A stretch of DNA of 64,000 bases from Planctomycetota bacterium (GTDB lineage Bacteria; Planctomycetota; Planctomycetia; Pirellulales; Pirellulaceae), in NCBI GenBank assembly GCA_026692845.1, contig JAPLNM010000141.1, forward strand, positions 1-64,000. Direction: 5' to 3'. The notes under the pieces are model-generated. The model searched no databases, had not been told where the DNA came from, and worked only from the letters and a program-made list of their open reading frames with translations. Positions 1 through 9,217 of the stretch are shown in pieces (the first letter of the stretch is position 1; every line of letters starts with the position of its first letter). The translations under genes were made by a program, and so were the position numbers.

Positions 1-138
1 TTTAGTCTGCGGGAGGCCCACAATCGTTTCGGACAATCCCATCAGGGACACTACTGACCGGAGAGCCGTATGCGGGAAAACCGCCCGTACGGTTCGGAGG
101 GAGGGGAGTCCGGCTCAACCGGACTTCCCTACCCCTAT
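1..138 (+). mobile_element. 3' end of a group II intron (domains V and VI)
   Basis: Positions 63-95 form the compact hairpin typical of group II domain V: the AGC triad at 64-66, a GAAA-type tetraloop near 77-80, and closing arms GAGCCGTA and TACGGTTC. Positions 96-138 fold as domain VI: 104-114 pairs with 118-129 around a short loop, and A131 can bulge as the branch point 7 nt before the predicted 3' splice site after AT at 137-138. The body and any reverse transcriptase/maturase gene would lie left of the window; frame 1 stays open to a TGA at 55-57 and could be its tail, which is unproven. The inferred insertion point is 5 bp beyond the crcB stop codon, on the opposite strand. Confidence 0.82.
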
Positions 139-143
139 CGGGG

Positions 144-530
144 CTAAGGTTTGCCCGCGAGCCACAGGCCGGCACCGAAGGCTGCGATCCCTAAAATCAA
201 ACTGCCTAGACCTAGGCCGATCATCTCCCAATGCCGCTTGGCAATCAACAAATCCGCTAACTCCATCGCTAACGTCGAAAAGGTCGTCAAGCCCCCACAA
301 AATCCTACCCCTAACAACAACCCCCATCCATTCGGCTTGCCACCGACCGTACACACCGAAACGACAACCCCCAACAAAAACGAACCTACCAAATTCACTA
401 GCCCAGTCCCCAACATCGAAGATGCCCCAGGGATCCACCAACCCAGCAATCGACCCACTCCATAACGGACCATGCTCCCAAACGCCCCCCCTAGTCCTAC
501 CCACACAAAGCCCATCCAACCGACATTCAT
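144..530 (-). CDS. crcB: CrcB/Fluc fluoride channel
   Basis: This 128-aa protein matches the usual length of Fluc fluoride exporters, small dual-topology membrane channels that remove toxic fluoride. It has four hydrophobic segments. Family motifs visible are the N-terminal GG..GS..RY (residues 14-23), a GTGLVNLVGSF segment with the conserved Asn46, and GFCGGLTTFST (77-86) carrying the pore Thr/Phe/Ser residues. An AGGAG ribosome binding site lies just upstream of the ATG. It follows the CbiX-like gene by 44 bp on the same strand, so the two may be co-transcribed. No fluoride riboswitch could be recognised in that short gap. A group II intron tail sits directly beyond its stop codon. Confidence 0.92.
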   Translation of the reverse strand: MNVGWMGFVWVGLGGAFGSMVRYGVGRLLGWWIPGASSMLGTGLVNLVGSFLLGVVVSVCTVGGKPNGWGLLLGVGFCGGLTTFSTLAMELADLLIAKRHWEMIGLGLGSLILGIAAFGAGLWLAGKP

Positions 531-574
531 CGTCGCTCCTCCAACAATTCACAAGCGCATTCACCAGCGCATTC

Positions 575-1504
575 TCAAGCGCTTTCTATTGCATCGAACT
601 GGGCTGTATGACTCCGGATGAATTCGATGAATACCCCCGCTAAGCCTTCGTCGGCCCCCAAGCACCTAGCTAATACCCACTCGCGATCCGGACTCTCCTG
701 TCGCCATCGCTGGACCCGTGCCCTTAACTGATCCATCAACTCCCCCTCAAACAATAAATGGGGCTGGATCACCACCGTGTCGCATGTCGGGTTTGTCGAA
801 AATTCGCTCAATGAGATCGAGCTAGTCGGATCAGTCGGATCAGTCGGATCCGATGGCCGCAGCGCGGCGGCTTGGGCTAGCAGCTCATCGACGCTCGGTA
901 CTCCACCTGCAAAGAAGCCGGTCGATACCCAAGCTAAACTCCGTTGCTCAGCCACCAGATCCGTAAACCGCCTCATGTGCGCCAAGGCCTCCGGGTCGCT
1001 CGTCCCCCGACCCACCATCGCCAAGGCGACGCGATAAGGGGACTTGCCTCGCACCGGACAAACCTCCGCACAAGCTTGCGGATACCCATAACCGCAATGA
1101 CCCTCGGGACACCCCCGCTCCTGGGCCTGCGAGGTGATCTCGATGTACCTGCGATTCGATAACGCGATGACCTCCTGCGCCGTTCCAAGCGATGGCGTCT
1201 GACCAACGACGGTGATCCCACACTTTGCAGCAACCTCAGAGACCGCGTCGGGTATGTCCGACTTGGCATGCGCCGCCGTAAAGAGCAAGATCGGTACGAC
1301 CACGATCCGTCGGAACCCCTGCCCCGCAAGCCCCTCGATCGCTTGCTCAATCGTCGGCTCGGCCAACTCCAAAAACGATGCTTCCATCCTCCAGCTCGGC
1401 TCGATCCGCCGCATCTGCTCGACCAACTCCTTGAGCTGCTGCTGACCGCTGGGTTTACGCGTCCCATGGCCTACGACTAAAACGGCAAGATCGCTTGGAA
1501 GCAT
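575..1504 (-). CDS. CbiX/SirB-type sirohydrochlorin chelatase, two-domain form
   Basis: The 309-aa protein has two tandem CbiX-like halves. The family inserts Co2+ or Fe2+ into sirohydrochlorin for cobalamin or siroheme synthesis. The first half has the metal-binding HGTR (His13) and a second His in TAAHAKSDIP (His79). The second half keeps GRGTSDPEA and QPHLLFEGEL, but the first His is replaced by Arg, so its metal site may be altered. A Cys-rich insertion with CPEGHCGYG (about residues 133-149) lies between the halves and could bind metal. A 9-bp in-frame repeat near 825-850 encodes Asp-Pro-Thr units. Iron versus cobalt specificity cannot be read from the sequence. Confidence 0.82.
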   Translation of the reverse strand: MLPSDLAVLVVGHGTRKPSGQQQLKELVEQMRRIEPSWRMEASFLELAEPTIEQAIEGLAGQGFRRIVVVPILLFTAAHAKSDIPDAVSEVAAKCGITVVGQTPSLGTAQEVIALSNRRYIEITSQAQERGCPEGHCGYGYPQACAEVCPVRGKSPYRVALAMVGRGTSDPEALAHMRRFTDLVAEQRSLAWVSTGFFAGGVPSVDELLAQAAALRPSDPTDPTDPTSSISLSEFSTNPTCDTVVIQPHLLFEGELMDQLRARVQRWRQESPDREWVLARCLGADEGLAGVFIEFIRSHTAQFDAIESA

Positions 1505-1825
1505 TGGAAATGAAATCGCGAGGGAAGGATGGGTAAATTAGGTATTCTGCGCAGCCAAAACATCTCGGCTACCGCTCGAAAATCGGCCTCGATTCGGACC
1601 TTGTACCGATTGCATCGATCCTAACGATTGAAGGGTTTGCAAAATAGTAAATGTCTTACGATTTGGGAAAAAACTCCGGCTTTTCCTAAAGAATGCACTC
1701 GAAACCATTTGCATTCGTTTTTTTGTTGACGATTCCAATTTCTTATTTGATCCCAACGGCATCTTTGACAAAGATATGGGAGATAGTTCCGACAATTTCT
1801 CAAGTTCCAACTCACGCGAATCACG
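1505..1825. other. Divergent intergenic region
   Basis: This 321-bp gap separates the start of the minus-strand chelatase gene from the plus-strand YTV gene, so it should hold both promoters. A TTGACG at 1726-1731 could be a -35 element, but no matching -10 lies at 16-18 bp. No convincing open reading frame, hairpin terminator or structured RNA is visible. Confidence 0.5.
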
Positions 1826-3784
1826 ATGTCCCATCGATCCGTAAGTCGACGCGCCTTGGCCAGGGCCCTTCGATCCTGCTGCTTTCACTCCCTGGGTCAG
1901 CCACACGCTGCGACCCTCGGACTCTCAGCCCTGTGCTTGGCCGTTGGAGCAAGCAACGCCCTTGCACAAGACTGTGCACCTTGCGGTCCGAGCGTCCCGG
2001 CGATCCGCTACCGATTGCAATCCGAAACAATCTACGATCAAGTCCCTGTGACCAGGAACAAGATCGAGTACCAAGATGTGATGGTCGAACGGGAGATCGT
2101 CAGCTATCGACCCGTCACCGAGACGCGCGTCGAACGCAAAGCCGTGACGGTCCGACGACCTGTCATCGAAACCTCGACCGTCAACCAAACGTACTCGGTC
2201 CTCAAACCCGTCACCAAGGTCGAGTACACCGATGAGACGACCCTCGTGACCGAGACCTCGCAAGTCGAACAGACCGTCACAAGCTACAAACAAGTCACCG
2301 AGACGCAGTACCAGACGCAATACACCACCGTCCAAAAACCGGTCACCGAAACGCAGATCGCTGTTCAAAACTTCTTGGTGCAGAAACCCGTCACCGAGAC
2401 GACTTACCAAACCCAACAGTACACCGTTCAGCGACCCGTCAACGAAACGACGATGCAAACCCAGACCGTCGCTGTCCAACGGCCCGTGACCGAGACAGTC
2501 ATGCAAGCCCAAGCCGTCACCTCGATGATGCCCGTGACGACTTACCAACCCGCGACGGTCGACGCCGGTGGTTACATGGCACAAAACTATTACAAGCCCG
2601 GAGATGTCCGATACCACTTGCGCTGGACCCAACCGGCCTACGGCGTCAACCCCCAGACCGGTCAGCCGATCTACCAACAAGGGGGCTTGAACTGGGTTCC
2701 TTATTCGGCCCCAGGTCAGACCACCACCGCGACCTACTACCAACCGAACTACCAGCAAGTCGCGATCCCCCAAACGAGCTTGATGCCCCAGACCCAGAAC
2801 ATCCAAGTACCAGTCACCTCGACCCGTATGCAGACCGAGTACCTGCAACAACAAGTCCCCGTGACGGTCCAGAAGATGCAGACCGAAGTGCTTCAGCAGC
2901 AAGTCCCCGTGACCACGACCCGAATGCAAAGCGAAATCGTCCAACAACAAACTCCCGTGACGACCACCCGCTACGAAAACCAAGTCGTCGCTCAGCAGGT
3001 CCCCGTCCAGGTCCAAAAAACAGTCGCGGTCCAAGAAAAAGTGATGGTCCCGCAGACCGTCTCCAAACCGCTGACCAAACGGGTCGCCAAGGAGAAAGTC
3101 GAATACATCACCGAACAGGTCGTCCGACCCGTTACGGTCCAAAAGGAAGTCTTCAAAGACGAAGTCGTCGTCGAAGAGACCCCTGTCCAGACAACCCGAA
3201 TGGAACGCGTAGTCCAAAAGGTCATGGTTCCCCAACGGGTCACCAAAACCGTTCCCGTCACCGAAATCCGCTTGGTCCCTCGGATCGTCACCCGACGCAT
3301 CCCGATCGATATCTACGGAAACGCGATCTCGATCCCGTCGCCTGAAGCCCAAGCACCCGAAACTCAGGCGGCTGAAACTCAGACGCCAAACGTTCAGGCA
3401 CTCAGTGCGCCGGCAAGCTCCCCTTCGGACCAATCGGCAGGAAAGCCAGCCGTCGGACCCGACGCAAGCAATGCCGCCGGTCAGGGAACTACCGTGACCT
3501 CGAAGAAGCCGGCCGTGACTGAGTCGGGCGACCTGCCCGCCCCGACGGCCTTGGCCGCTCCACGCGTCCCCAAGGAGATCCTTCCCGAGAATGCAGCCGC
3601 AGATCCAGCCGCAGATCCAGCCGCAGAGTCCGGCGCAAGCGCATCGAGCAAGACCGAGCTGAGCATCGGTTCGCCGGAACCGGAAGCAAAGCCAGAAGCG
3701 AAGCCAGAAGCTAAGCCTCAAGCTCAGCCAGCCGATGCAAAAACCGAGAAATCGGGTAAGATCCGAGTCACGGGCGAGGAGTAA
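1826..3784 (+). CDS. Secreted YTV-type repeat protein
   Basis: This 652-aa protein has an N-terminal signal peptide ending near SNALA-QD. About 350 residues follow of degenerate repeats built on (K/R)PV(T/N)ET, YTVQ(R/K)PV and QVPVT(T/V)(T/Q)(R/K)MQ, separated by a Tyr/Gln/Pro-rich segment (about 240-315). The C-terminus is Ala/Pro/Glu-rich with PEAKPEAKPEAK-like repeats and is probably disordered. The repeats match what is known of planctomycete YTV-domain proteins, thought to be exported envelope proteins. A Cys pair, CAPC, sits directly after the leader. No catalytic motif is seen, so a structural role is inferred. The start has no strong ribosome binding site, but the leader fits it. Confidence 0.75.
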   Translation: MSHRSVSRRALARALRSCCFHSLGQPHAATLGLSALCLAVGASNALAQDCAPCGPSVPAIRYRLQSETIYDQVPVTRNKIEYQDVMVEREIVSYRPVTETRVERKAVTVRRPVIETSTVNQTYSVLKPVTKVEYTDETTLVTETSQVEQTVTSYKQVTETQYQTQYTTVQKPVTETQIAVQNFLVQKPVTETTYQTQQYTVQRPVNETTMQTQTVAVQRPVTETVMQAQAVTSMMPVTTYQPATVDAGGYMAQNYYKPGDVRYHLRWTQPAYGVNPQTGQPIYQQGGLNWVPYSAPGQTTTATYYQPNYQQVAIPQTSLMPQTQNIQVPVTSTRMQTEYLQQQVPVTVQKMQTEVLQQQVPVTTTRMQSEIVQQQTPVTTTRYENQVVAQQVPVQVQKTVAVQEKVMVPQTVSKPLTKRVAKEKVEYITEQVVRPVTVQKEVFKDEVVVEETPVQTTRMERVVQKVMVPQRVTKTVPVTEIRLVPRIVTRRIPIDIYGNAISIPSPEAQAPETQAAETQTPNVQALSAPASSPSDQSAGKPAVGPDASNAAGQGTTVTSKKPAVTESGDLPAPTALAAPRVPKEILPENAAADPAADPAAESGASASSKTELSIGSPEPEAKPEAKPEAKPQAQPADAKTEKSGKIRVTGEE

Positions 3785-3869
3785 CACCCTCGAACGCTGT
3801 GTGCCCGTGCTCTTGATGCCCGTGCTCTTTATGACTGTGATCTTTTCCGTCTGTGCTTGATCGGCTCCC

Positions 3870-4895
3870 ATGCGCGCAATCCAAATCGTTGAACCGAAGA
3901 AGCTTCGCGAGATCTCCATCAATCGGCCCGGGGCTCCGGGACCGGGTCAGGCGTTGGTTCGGACCCATCGGATGGGGGTTTGCGGAACGGATGTCAGTTG
4001 CTATTTGGGCAAGTTCCCTTTCTTTGCCTTTCCGAGAATCCCTGGCCATGAGCTCGGGGTCGAAGTCTTAGCCGTCGGATCCGACGTGCAGAACGTCCGG
4101 CCTGGGGACGCTTGCAGCGTCGAGCCCTACATGCACTGTGGGACTTGTTATGCCTGCCGCAAGGGGGCGAGCAATTGCTGTGCGAACCTCAAGGTCATCG
4201 GGGTCATGAGCGATGGTGGGTTGTGCGAAAGGTTTCTCATTCGGGCCGACAAGCTCCATGTGTCCTCGAAGTTGACTATGGACCAGTTGGCATTGGTCGA
4301 GACCTTGGCGATCGGATGCCATGCGAGCCAACGATCTCAGACCGGAGCCCAAGACAGCGTCTTGATCATCGGAGCTGGTCCGATCGGCATCGCGACCTTG
4401 GAGTTCATCAAGCTCACCGGGGCAGCGATCACGGTCATGGACATGAACCGCTCTCGCTTGGACTTTGTACAGAGAAACTACGCGATCGAGCATTGCATCG
4501 AGGTTTCCCCCGAGGTCTCCGGATTGGAGATCGCCAAGGCGATGACCCAAGGGGACATGTACTCGGTGGTCATCGATGCGACCGGAAACCGTTTTTCGAT
4601 GGCTGGAGCTTTGCAGTTTGTCGCACCGACAGGCCGGTTGGTCTATGTCGGGATCACGCAGGATGAGATCTCGTTCAAGCACCCGGCGTTGCATCGGCCC
4701 GAAGTGACCTTGTTGGCCTCGCGCAATGCGTTGCCCAGCGATTTCCCTTATATCATCGGGTTGATCGAGGCCGGGACGATCAAGACCGATCCGTGGATCA
4801 CCCATAGAACCAATTTGGATCATGTCGTCGAGGAGTTCGATTCATTCACACGTCCTGAGAATGGCGTGCTCAAGGCCATCATCGAAGTCGTCTGA
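3870..4895 (+). CDS. Zinc-dependent alcohol dehydrogenase family (MDR) oxidoreductase
   Basis: This 341-aa medium-chain dehydrogenase/reductase resembles the RspB/L-galactonate 5-dehydrogenase-like branch, which oxidises sugar acids or polyols with NAD(P). It has the catalytic zinc motif GVCGTD with the following GHE, the four-Cys structural zinc loop (CGTCYACRKGASNCC), and the Rossmann motif GAGPIG near residue 168. Length is normal. Its TGA overlaps the ATG of the next gene by one base, so the two genes are probably translationally coupled. That neighbour is a lipoate-ligase-like protein, which gives no clear clue to substrate. The exact substrate is unknown. Confidence 0.8.
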   Translation: MRAIQIVEPKKLREISINRPGAPGPGQALVRTHRMGVCGTDVSCYLGKFPFFAFPRIPGHELGVEVLAVGSDVQNVRPGDACSVEPYMHCGTCYACRKGASNCCANLKVIGVMSDGGLCERFLIRADKLHVSSKLTMDQLALVETLAIGCHASQRSQTGAQDSVLIIGAGPIGIATLEFIKLTGAAITVMDMNRSRLDFVQRNYAIEHCIEVSPEVSGLEIAKAMTQGDMYSVVIDATGNRFSMAGALQFVAPTGRLVYVGITQDEISFKHPALHRPEVTLLASRNALPSDFPYIIGLIEAGTIKTDPWITHRTNLDHVVEEFDSFTRPENGVLKAIIEVV

Positions 4896-5665
4896 TGCAT
4901 TTCTGGGATCATTCCTTTTCAAGCCCCGAGGCGAACCTCGCTTTCGACGAAGCGGTCCTTGAGTCTATGGAAGGCCACACCGAAGGCGAGCTGTTACGGG
5001 TTTGGCAGATGCCCGAGCGATGCGTGGTCATCGGGAGATCCTCTAAGGTATCCCAGGAGGTCGATCAGGAGGCTTGTGCCCAGGACGGCGTCGCGATTTT
5101 GCGCCGCATGAGTGGCGGCGCATCGATTGTCGCAGGGCCGGGTTGTTGGATGTTCTCATTGCTCTTGTCGTTGGAGCTTCGGCCTGAATGCCGAGCGCTT
5201 GACGGGGCCCATCGGACGGTCATGACGCGTATGAGGAACGCCGTGCAAGGGGCGTCACAGGAGCTAGGATCGGATTCTCAGGTCCAGATCCAGGGGATCT
5301 GCGATTTGACGATCGGTGGTCGCAAGGTATCGGGCAATGCTTTGAGGCTCAAACGAAACTGGATGATGTACCACGGGACGTTGATCATCGACATGCCGCT
5401 CGAGTGGATTTCGCGGTATCTGTTGGAGCCACCCAAGCAGCCGGAGTATCGCGAGAAGCGGTCCCATAGGGATTTTGTCGAGAGCTTGGGCAAAAGCTTG
5501 GCGGATCGAGCGAAGTTTATCGAGGTGCTCAGCGAGCAGTCGCGAGCTCAGTGGCAAGCGGATCGAGAGTGGAGCGAGCATCCCTTTTCCGGCTCGCACC
5601 TCGAATCGGTCCAGTCGTGGATCGATCGTCGCTATGGCGATGCGGCTTGGCATTTCCAACGCTAA
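4895..5665 (+). CDS. Lipoate-protein ligase A-like protein (BPL/LplA fold)
   Basis: This 256-aa protein has the biotin/lipoate ligase fold signature: an N-terminal NLAFDEA, the RVWQMPERCVVIGRSS strand, the RRMSGGASI loop corresponding to the family's RR.(T/S)GGG motif, and a GRKVSGNA segment with the conserved Lys. Family members attach lipoate, octanoate or a related acyl group to carrier domains such as the E2 and GcvH subunits. The usual Gly-Gly-Gly is GGA here, as in some octanoyltransferase relatives. Translation probably begins at the ATG overlapping the preceding dehydrogenase stop (TGATG). Whether it is a ligase or a transferase is uncertain. Confidence 0.75.
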   Translation: MHFWDHSFSSPEANLAFDEAVLESMEGHTEGELLRVWQMPERCVVIGRSSKVSQEVDQEACAQDGVAILRRMSGGASIVAGPGCWMFSLLLSLELRPECRALDGAHRTVMTRMRNAVQGASQELGSDSQVQIQGICDLTIGGRKVSGNALRLKRNWMMYHGTLIIDMPLEWISRYLLEPPKQPEYREKRSHRDFVESLGKSLADRAKFIEVLSEQSRAQWQADREWSEHPFSGSHLESVQSWIDRRYGDAAWHFQR

Positions 5666-5669
5666 CGCG

Positions 5670-8600
5670 TTACTCTTTCGCAGGCTTAGTTGCAGGCTTA
5701 CCGGCAGGCTTAGTTGCAGGCTTATCCGCAGGATCTTGCTTCGGGGCGATTTCGACGATCATCGGAAAGGAGCCTTCGACGGGCAGCTCGGCGTTATCGT
5801 CTTCGAGCGAGTACTCGGCGGTGAATTCGATCACCCCTCCTTCGTCGGGTATTTTGCCGTGGCTATCGAGAAAACTGGCGTACTGCTTGATCTCGCTTAG
5901 GAGTTTTCCATTTCCGCTGGTCGAGGCCAGGAAGGAATCGGCTGGGATTTGGAAGCCCGTTTTGGATCTCGAGCGAGGGACGTTCGCAAACTCGACGGGG
6001 CTCAGGCGAGCCGTCCCGTGGGTCAGGTAGAGGTGGACTTTGCATTTGGGGATTCCAGGCATGGTGTTGGCGGGGAGTTCGATGACCGGCAGCATGGGGC
6101 TTTCGGCCAGGAGGTCATCGAAGTCGTTTTTGGTGTTGCGCATCAGTTCGAGCGTCACGGTTGCATCCTCGATTGTCGGGCCCGACGGAGGGCATTCGGA
6201 GCTTTGTTCGGGTTCTTCGGCACGGAGGACCGGCACGAGCAAGTGCGCGCTGACGCCGTAAGGTGTGGCGACTTGGACATCGATGTATCCATCGTAGTGT
6301 TGGTCTCTTGCGATCCGTTCGTTGTAGTGTTCGAGCAGGCGAGTATCCTTCATGACCGGCAGTCCTTTTGGCAAACGGACTTGGAGGATCTGTCGGGAGA
6401 TCAGGGAGAACTCTGCGGGATCGATCCTTTGATTGCCAGCGATCAGGTGGGTTTGTTTGATGCTGAAGTTATCCCCGGAGATAAAGAAATCAGCACCGGT
6501 GTCAGGGTTGTATCCAGGAGCGCCGTACCAGCCTGTGATTTCAGGGGAGAGTTGACGCGTGCCGTTGCAAAAGAGTTCAAAGCCACCGTGGGTATTTTCG
6601 TTGGGGACTTGGCATGAGATCGTTTGGAGAGGTAGGCGTTTTTCGAGTTGTTCGACTCGGGCCATGACCCGTTCGACTTGTCCATCGCGGTACAGATGAG
6701 CGCACCGGATGCACATTTCAGCTCGATTCTGCATTTGTTTGATTGCCCGGCTCAGGTGGACATCCTCTTGGACCGACGTGCCGGTATGTCCGGGGTTATC
6801 GAGTTTGAACCAGTGGCCGTGGGTTTCGAACGAAACGTACGGGACGAACGAGGGCATCAGAATGATGGCCGTGCATTCGCGCATCCCCGGTTCGATTTCG
6901 CTGCTGCGTTCAAGTTGTCGATCGGTAGGACCACCGACGATTAGATCACGGAAGAAGACCTTGGCGTTGCTTTCGACGGGAGGGGTTTGGAATCGGGGTT
7001 GGAAACGCCAGCCGAAGGTATTATCTCCTTGGCCAAAGGCGATCGCCGTACGGTTCAAATCGATCGTTGCGCGGTCGCGTTGGAGTTTTCGGATGGTGTC
7101 CAGGGCGGTCGACAGTCCGAGGTTTCCGCTAGAGAATCCCAGGACGACGGCCAATTGCATTTGACGGATGACCGACGAGGCGTCGGCGATGCTTTGTTGG
7201 TCGATTTGTGGGTCGAGTGCAAAGACCCGCACCGGCCAGCGCAGTTGGACATAGCGAGCGAAGGAATCGCGGGCTTCGGGGCTCGGATCGGGTCCGAAGA
7301 AGGCAAGCCAGCACGGGTGCGAAAAATTCGATGGACGCGTACCGGTTGTCTCGCGGATATCGTCGTTGAGCCGTTCGTTCAGCAGGAGCGAATCGACAAA
7401 GACGCACCAGGCCAACGAGCGTGTGACGTCTTGGGATTCGTCGCCTGAGATCGAGAGCAGGAACTGCTTGCGCAGGATTTCGATTTCGTCGGTTTTTCGC
7501 AGTCGGATCAGGTTGACTAGCGATTTTTCGCCGGTCGATTCGCGGTCCCACCAATCGCGCATATTCTCGGAGTAAACCAGTTCGATAGCGGCTGTGAGTT
7601 CTTCTCTGAGGAACGCTTGGACATCCGTCAGATGAACGACCCGTCGGTTGGGGATATCCTCGCGGAGTCCTTTCAAGGCGGTGACGGCCACCTCGAGCAT
7701 TTCATCGAGACCATAGACATCGATGATTTGCGTTGGGGGGAAGGGCTGTTGTCCCCGGCGGGTTTGATTGCCTGAAAAAGAGATCGAGCATACCGAGGTA
7801 AACGTGCGGCCGATCATGCTGCGAGCCACGCTTTTTGCCGTTTGGTTTTCAGGCATACCGAGCGATTTTTTCTGAGCCTCAGACTCAGACTTAAGGCTCT
7901 GGGCCAAAGCTGCAATGCTAGGGGTGTAAGGCAGGCTGCCATAGGTCAAATCACCATTTTCAAGAAGATCCATCAGCGTTTGGGCCGAGAAGTCATCGCC
8001 GAGTCGTTTGGCCAATTCCCATATTTTGTCTGCGCCGTTGGGATCGCTGTTGATGAACTTGACCAAGGGGATCGAGAGTTGGTCTGTCAGGTCGTTGAGG
8101 ACCATATCCCGAAAGGTCATCGGGAGAAGGTCGGGTCCTAGGTAGGGTTTCGCCGTGTAGGTGATCTCGGCTCCGTAGCCACGTTTGGTGATCGAACCGG
8201 GCAGCAGGGACACAGGCACGCGGACCAAATTGAGCGAGTATCCTGGAGCATCGGCCGTGTCGTCCCCTTCGTTGATTCGTCGATGTTGGTTGAGGTGTTG
8301 CATGTAGCGAACCAACTGATCGATTTCCTGAGTCTGTTCGAGTCCGAGCGTTTTTCCGAGGAACTCTTTGGTTCCCAGGGTAAACGGGCTATTCGCTTCG
8401 GGGAGCGAATTGCTGAGCGTCACATTGGCGCTCCCATCTGGGGGAGTACCGGTATTGGCGATCGAGTTGACGGTGATCGCTGGGGCGGGGACGCCGCCGC
8501 TTGCGGTTTGATTTTGCAGGGCCAGGGCGACCGACAGCAGCGCCGAGTCGCTGACTTGCTGAGCGCCGGCGATGCGGTTGGGGTCGAAACCATTGCGCAG

Positions 8601-9005
8601 CGGCGCGAGGATCTCTTCGGCCTCCCTTCGGTACTGCGTCAACCTAGCTTCGCCCCAGACGTCTGGAGCTTTCGATGAAACGCTACCCCATTGGCTGATA
8701 TGGTGTTCGAGCCAATCGACGTTTTTGGCCAGTTCCTCGAGCGTTCGGTCTTCGCTCGTCAACGGCGGTTTGCCGTGGCCTTTGGCCCAAGCGGCCATTT
8801 TGGAGACCACGGTGCCTTGTGCGTTGGCACACGAGGCGGGGACCATTGCGGCCCCGAGCGCCAGCGATCCCAGAACGCAGAACCGGAGCAGACTTTCGCT
8901 CCGTAGGCTTCTATTAGGCAACCAGCAAAAGAACTTGCTTGCGCGGTTGTTTGCTGCGTGGTTGTACGTTGCGGGGCGGTTTGCTGAACGGGAGCACGGG
9001 AGCAT
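5670..9005 (-). CDS. Large secreted protein of unknown function
   Basis: This 1111-aa protein starts with a basic stretch and a signal peptide whose cleavage site is probably ANA-QG near residue 63. I recognise no catalytic domain. Visible features are an N-terminal helical region (about 65-260), a mixed region with a FTSVCSISFSGNQ segment (about 400), a central helical part with Arg/Asp-rich segments, and C-terminal beta-rich sections that may be Ig-like. The end is a low-complexity tail of repeated KPA(T/G)KPA units. The leader places it in the periplasm or outside the cell. It is convergent with the plus-strand ligase gene, with only 4 bp between the stop codons. Confidence 0.6.
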   Translation of the reverse strand: MLPCSRSANRPATYNHAANNRASKFFCWLPNRSLRSESLLRFCVLGSLALGAAMVPASCANAQGTVVSKMAAWAKGHGKPPLTSEDRTLEELAKNVDWLEHHISQWGSVSSKAPDVWGEARLTQYRREAEEILAPLRNGFDPNRIAGAQQVSDSALLSVALALQNQTASGGVPAPAITVNSIANTGTPPDGSANVTLSNSLPEANSPFTLGTKEFLGKTLGLEQTQEIDQLVRYMQHLNQHRRINEGDDTADAPGYSLNLVRVPVSLLPGSITKRGYGAEITYTAKPYLGPDLLPMTFRDMVLNDLTDQLSIPLVKFINSDPNGADKIWELAKRLGDDFSAQTLMDLLENGDLTYGSLPYTPSIAALAQSLKSESEAQKKSLGMPENQTAKSVARSMIGRTFTSVCSISFSGNQTRRGQQPFPPTQIIDVYGLDEMLEVAVTALKGLREDIPNRRVVHLTDVQAFLREELTAAIELVYSENMRDWWDRESTGEKSLVNLIRLRKTDEIEILRKQFLLSISGDESQDVTRSLAWCVFVDSLLLNERLNDDIRETTGTRPSNFSHPCWLAFFGPDPSPEARDSFARYVQLRWPVRVFALDPQIDQQSIADASSVIRQMQLAVVLGFSSGNLGLSTALDTIRKLQRDRATIDLNRTAIAFGQGDNTFGWRFQPRFQTPPVESNAKVFFRDLIVGGPTDRQLERSSEIEPGMRECTAIILMPSFVPYVSFETHGHWFKLDNPGHTGTSVQEDVHLSRAIKQMQNRAEMCIRCAHLYRDGQVERVMARVEQLEKRLPLQTISCQVPNENTHGGFELFCNGTRQLSPEITGWYGAPGYNPDTGADFFISGDNFSIKQTHLIAGNQRIDPAEFSLISRQILQVRLPKGLPVMKDTRLLEHYNERIARDQHYDGYIDVQVATPYGVSAHLLVPVLRAEEPEQSSECPPSGPTIEDATVTLELMRNTKNDFDDLLAESPMLPVIELPANTMPGIPKCKVHLYLTHGTARLSPVEFANVPRSRSKTGFQIPADSFLASTSGNGKLLSEIKQYASFLDSHGKIPDEGGVIEFTAEYSLEDDNAELPVEGSFPMIVEIAPKQDPADKPATKPAGKPATKPAKE

Positions 9006-9049
9006 AAGATCGATCCTTGGGCAATACCGCTCCGAGGTCGATAACTACA

Positions 9050-9063
9050 GAATTCTAGAATTC
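9050..9063. promoter_or_regulatory. 14-bp perfect palindrome upstream of the secreted orphan
   Basis: GAATTCTAGAATTC is self-complementary and lies about 45 bp before the start codon of the minus-strand 1111-aa gene, in a 204-bp gap. The position suits a dimeric repressor operator, but this is only inferred from symmetry. No other copy was noticed in the window. Confidence 0.3.
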
Positions 9064-9189
9064 CAGGAGCGCGGGAATCCTGACGATTCTCTTTATCGGC
9101 ATGAGCGGATGTCAAACTCGTCCGATTTTTCCGTAAATGATGGCCAAGCGATTGATTGGAAATTAGCAACTGATTCGACTCAGGCAAAG

Positions 9190-9217
9190 GGCGTTAAAGT
9201 TTCTCCAGATTAACGCC
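9190..9217. repeat. 8-bp inverted repeat over the dioxygenase stop codon
   Basis: GGCGTTAA at 9190-9197 pairs perfectly with TTAACGCC at 9210-9217 across a 12-nt loop, and the right arm covers the stop codon of the minus-strand dioxygenase gene. It could be a weak transcription terminator or a 3' mRNA-end stabiliser, but no T-run follows. Confidence 0.35.

Noticed and set aside
1925-3922. 665-aa open frame on the minus strand opposite the YTV gene
   Set aside because: It is the shadow of the repetitive plus-strand gene; it is full of Asp/Gly/Arg runs from the complementary repeat codons and lacks family motifs.
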